This document shows, piece after piece, positions 5,484 through 6,067 of a DNA stretch of 6,067 nt; positions within the stretch are counted from its first letter, which is position 1, and the number at the start of each line of letters is the position of its first letter. This DNA comes from Firmicutes bacterium UBA5227 (GTDB lineage: Bacteria > Bacillota > Clostridia > Tissierellales > Sedimentibacteraceae): NCBI GenBank assembly GCA_002409285.1, contig DHUT01000017.1, forward strand, positions 1 through 6,067. The letters run 5' to 3'. Below the pieces are notes generated by a model. It was not told where the DNA came from, searched no databases, and was given only the letters and a program-made list of their open reading frames with translations. Position numbers and translations under genes: made by a program.

Positions 5484-5489
5484 TATAAT
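5484..5489 (+). promoter_or_regulatory. -10 box of the flavin-reductase gene; -35 poor
   Basis: A perfect TATAAT. The 17-bp-spaced -35 position (5461-5466) reads TTTATT, a poor match, and there is no TGn before the -10. Initiation would be near 5496 with a leader of about 36 bases. A good -10 without a -35, about 65 bp downstream of the inverted repeats, is what an activator-dependent promoter looks like. The -10 is also flanked by TTACC (5477-5481) and GGTAA (5496-5500). Confidence 0.5.
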
Positions 5490-5531
5490 TTACATGGTAA
5501 TTTTATTAACAATAAACATGGAGGATACTAA

Positions 5532-6067
5532 ATGAAGCAATTTAAAAAATTAACAATGCCAATAATAGCTGTATTACTTTTATCGGTACTTTTGTTACCG
5601 GGATGTACCAAGGTTGAAGATAATACAGATATAGGGGAAAATGATTCGGTTGCAGAAAATGAAACACCTGTTGCCGAAACAAATGATGAAACTGAAACCA
5701 TAAGTACTCAGGTAGTTGTGGTTGGCTCAGGTGCCACAGGATTATCTGCATCTATAGAAGCAAGACAACAGGGCCTGGATGTTATAATGCTTGAGAAAAA
5801 TGCTTTTACAGGCGGAACAACCAATACTGCAGAAGGCTACGGCGGTTTAAACAGCAATTATGCCGAGAAACAGGGAATCCATTATGACGTAAGAGAAGTA
5901 TTCTTTGCAGCACAGGAGTTCCATCACTGGGCAACTGATCAGGACATTATTATGAAACTGTATGAGAACTCGGGAGAGGGTGCAAACTGGCTGGAATCCT
6001 TAGGAGTTGAATTTGAGGTATTAGCACCCAATGGAAATAACAAATATAACACATGGCACATATATAA
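5532..6067 (+). CDS. Lipoprotein FAD-dependent oxidoreductase, fumarate-reductase-like (3' end outside window)
   Basis: The first 178 residues of a flavoprotein cut by the window edge. Residues 1-25 are a lipoprotein signal peptide: MKQFKK, a hydrophobic core, and lipobox LLPGC with Cys25, so the protein should be anchored outside the cytoplasmic membrane. Residues 26-58 are an acidic Glu/Asn/Thr linker. An FAD-binding Rossmann fold begins at 60: VVVVGSGATG (61-70), Glu88 at the end of strand 2, and GGTTNTAEGYGGLN (94-107), the FAD-contacting stretch typical of flavocytochrome c/fumarate reductase FAD_binding_2 proteins. SGEGANWLESLGVEF (147-161) fits the same family. The ATG at 5532 has GGAGG at 5520-5524. 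Such secreted enzymes reduce small unsaturated organic acids as respiratory acceptors; the substrate here cannot be told. No FMN-binding domain precedes the FAD domain; one could lie beyond the edge. It is divergent from a LuxR-type gene that may activate it. Confidence 0.88.
   Translation, partial: MKQFKKLTMPIIAVLLLSVLLLPGCTKVEDNTDIGENDSVAENETPVAETNDETETISTQVVVVGSGATGLSASIEARQQGLDVIMLEKNAFTGGTTNTAEGYGGLNSNYAEKQGIHYDVREVFFAAQEFHHWATDQDIIMKLYENSGEGANWLESLGVEFEVLAPNGNNKYNTWHIY

Noticed and set aside
5542..5751. A 69-codon minus-strand frame
   Set aside because: It is antisense to the lipoprotein signal, linker and FAD-binding start of the reductase, and is low-complexity Leu/Gln/His-rich.

Overview
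This looks like chromosomal DNA from a low-GC, anaerobic Gram-positive bacterium of the Clostridia. The support is AT-rich intergenic DNA, strong AGGAGG-type ribosome binding sites, TTG starts, sigma-A-like promoters, a Cys/Asp/Glu-rich DUF1292 protein, a PadR/HAAS pair and a lipoprotein-anchored flavin reductase. I see no rRNA, tRNA, CRISPR array, insertion sequence or phage gene. No gene-free stretch exceeds 300 bases; the longest is 5329-5531 and it holds regulatory DNA.

Layout. (1) 19-387 (+): small acidic DUF1292 protein, ending in a perfect 15-bp hairpin that also serves the converging gene. (2) 449-1939 (-): complete IMP dehydrogenase whose residues match, column for column from memory, the enzyme of the protozoan Tritrichomonas foetus. 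(3) 2027-3243 (+): a strong promoter, two overlapping tandem DUF3841 paralogues and a bidirectional terminator. (4) 3265-4517 (-): a padR-HAAS operon. The second protein has an N-terminal HAAS domain, nine Gly-rich decapeptide repeats and a C-terminal membrane helix. The promoter is near-consensus, with two 12-bp direct repeats at and just past the predicted transcription start. (5) 4537-5328 (-): a LuxR-type regulator with its own strong promoter. (6) 5532-6067 (+, cut by the window edge): a lipoprotein with an FAD-binding fumarate-reductase-like domain, divergent from the luxR gene.

How the genes may work together. IMP dehydrogenase is housekeeping purine synthesis. PadR probably represses its own operon and so controls the HAAS membrane protein. 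The LuxR regulator is best placed to control the divergent extracytoplasmic flavin reductase: the shared intergenic region has overlapping perfect inverted repeats, one of which brackets the luxR -35 box, while the reductase has a good -10 but no good -35, as expected of an activated promoter. These regulatory links are inferred from layout. The most notable items are the protozoan-like IMP dehydrogenase, the decapeptide-repeat HAAS protein, and the LuxR/flavin-reductase regulatory region.
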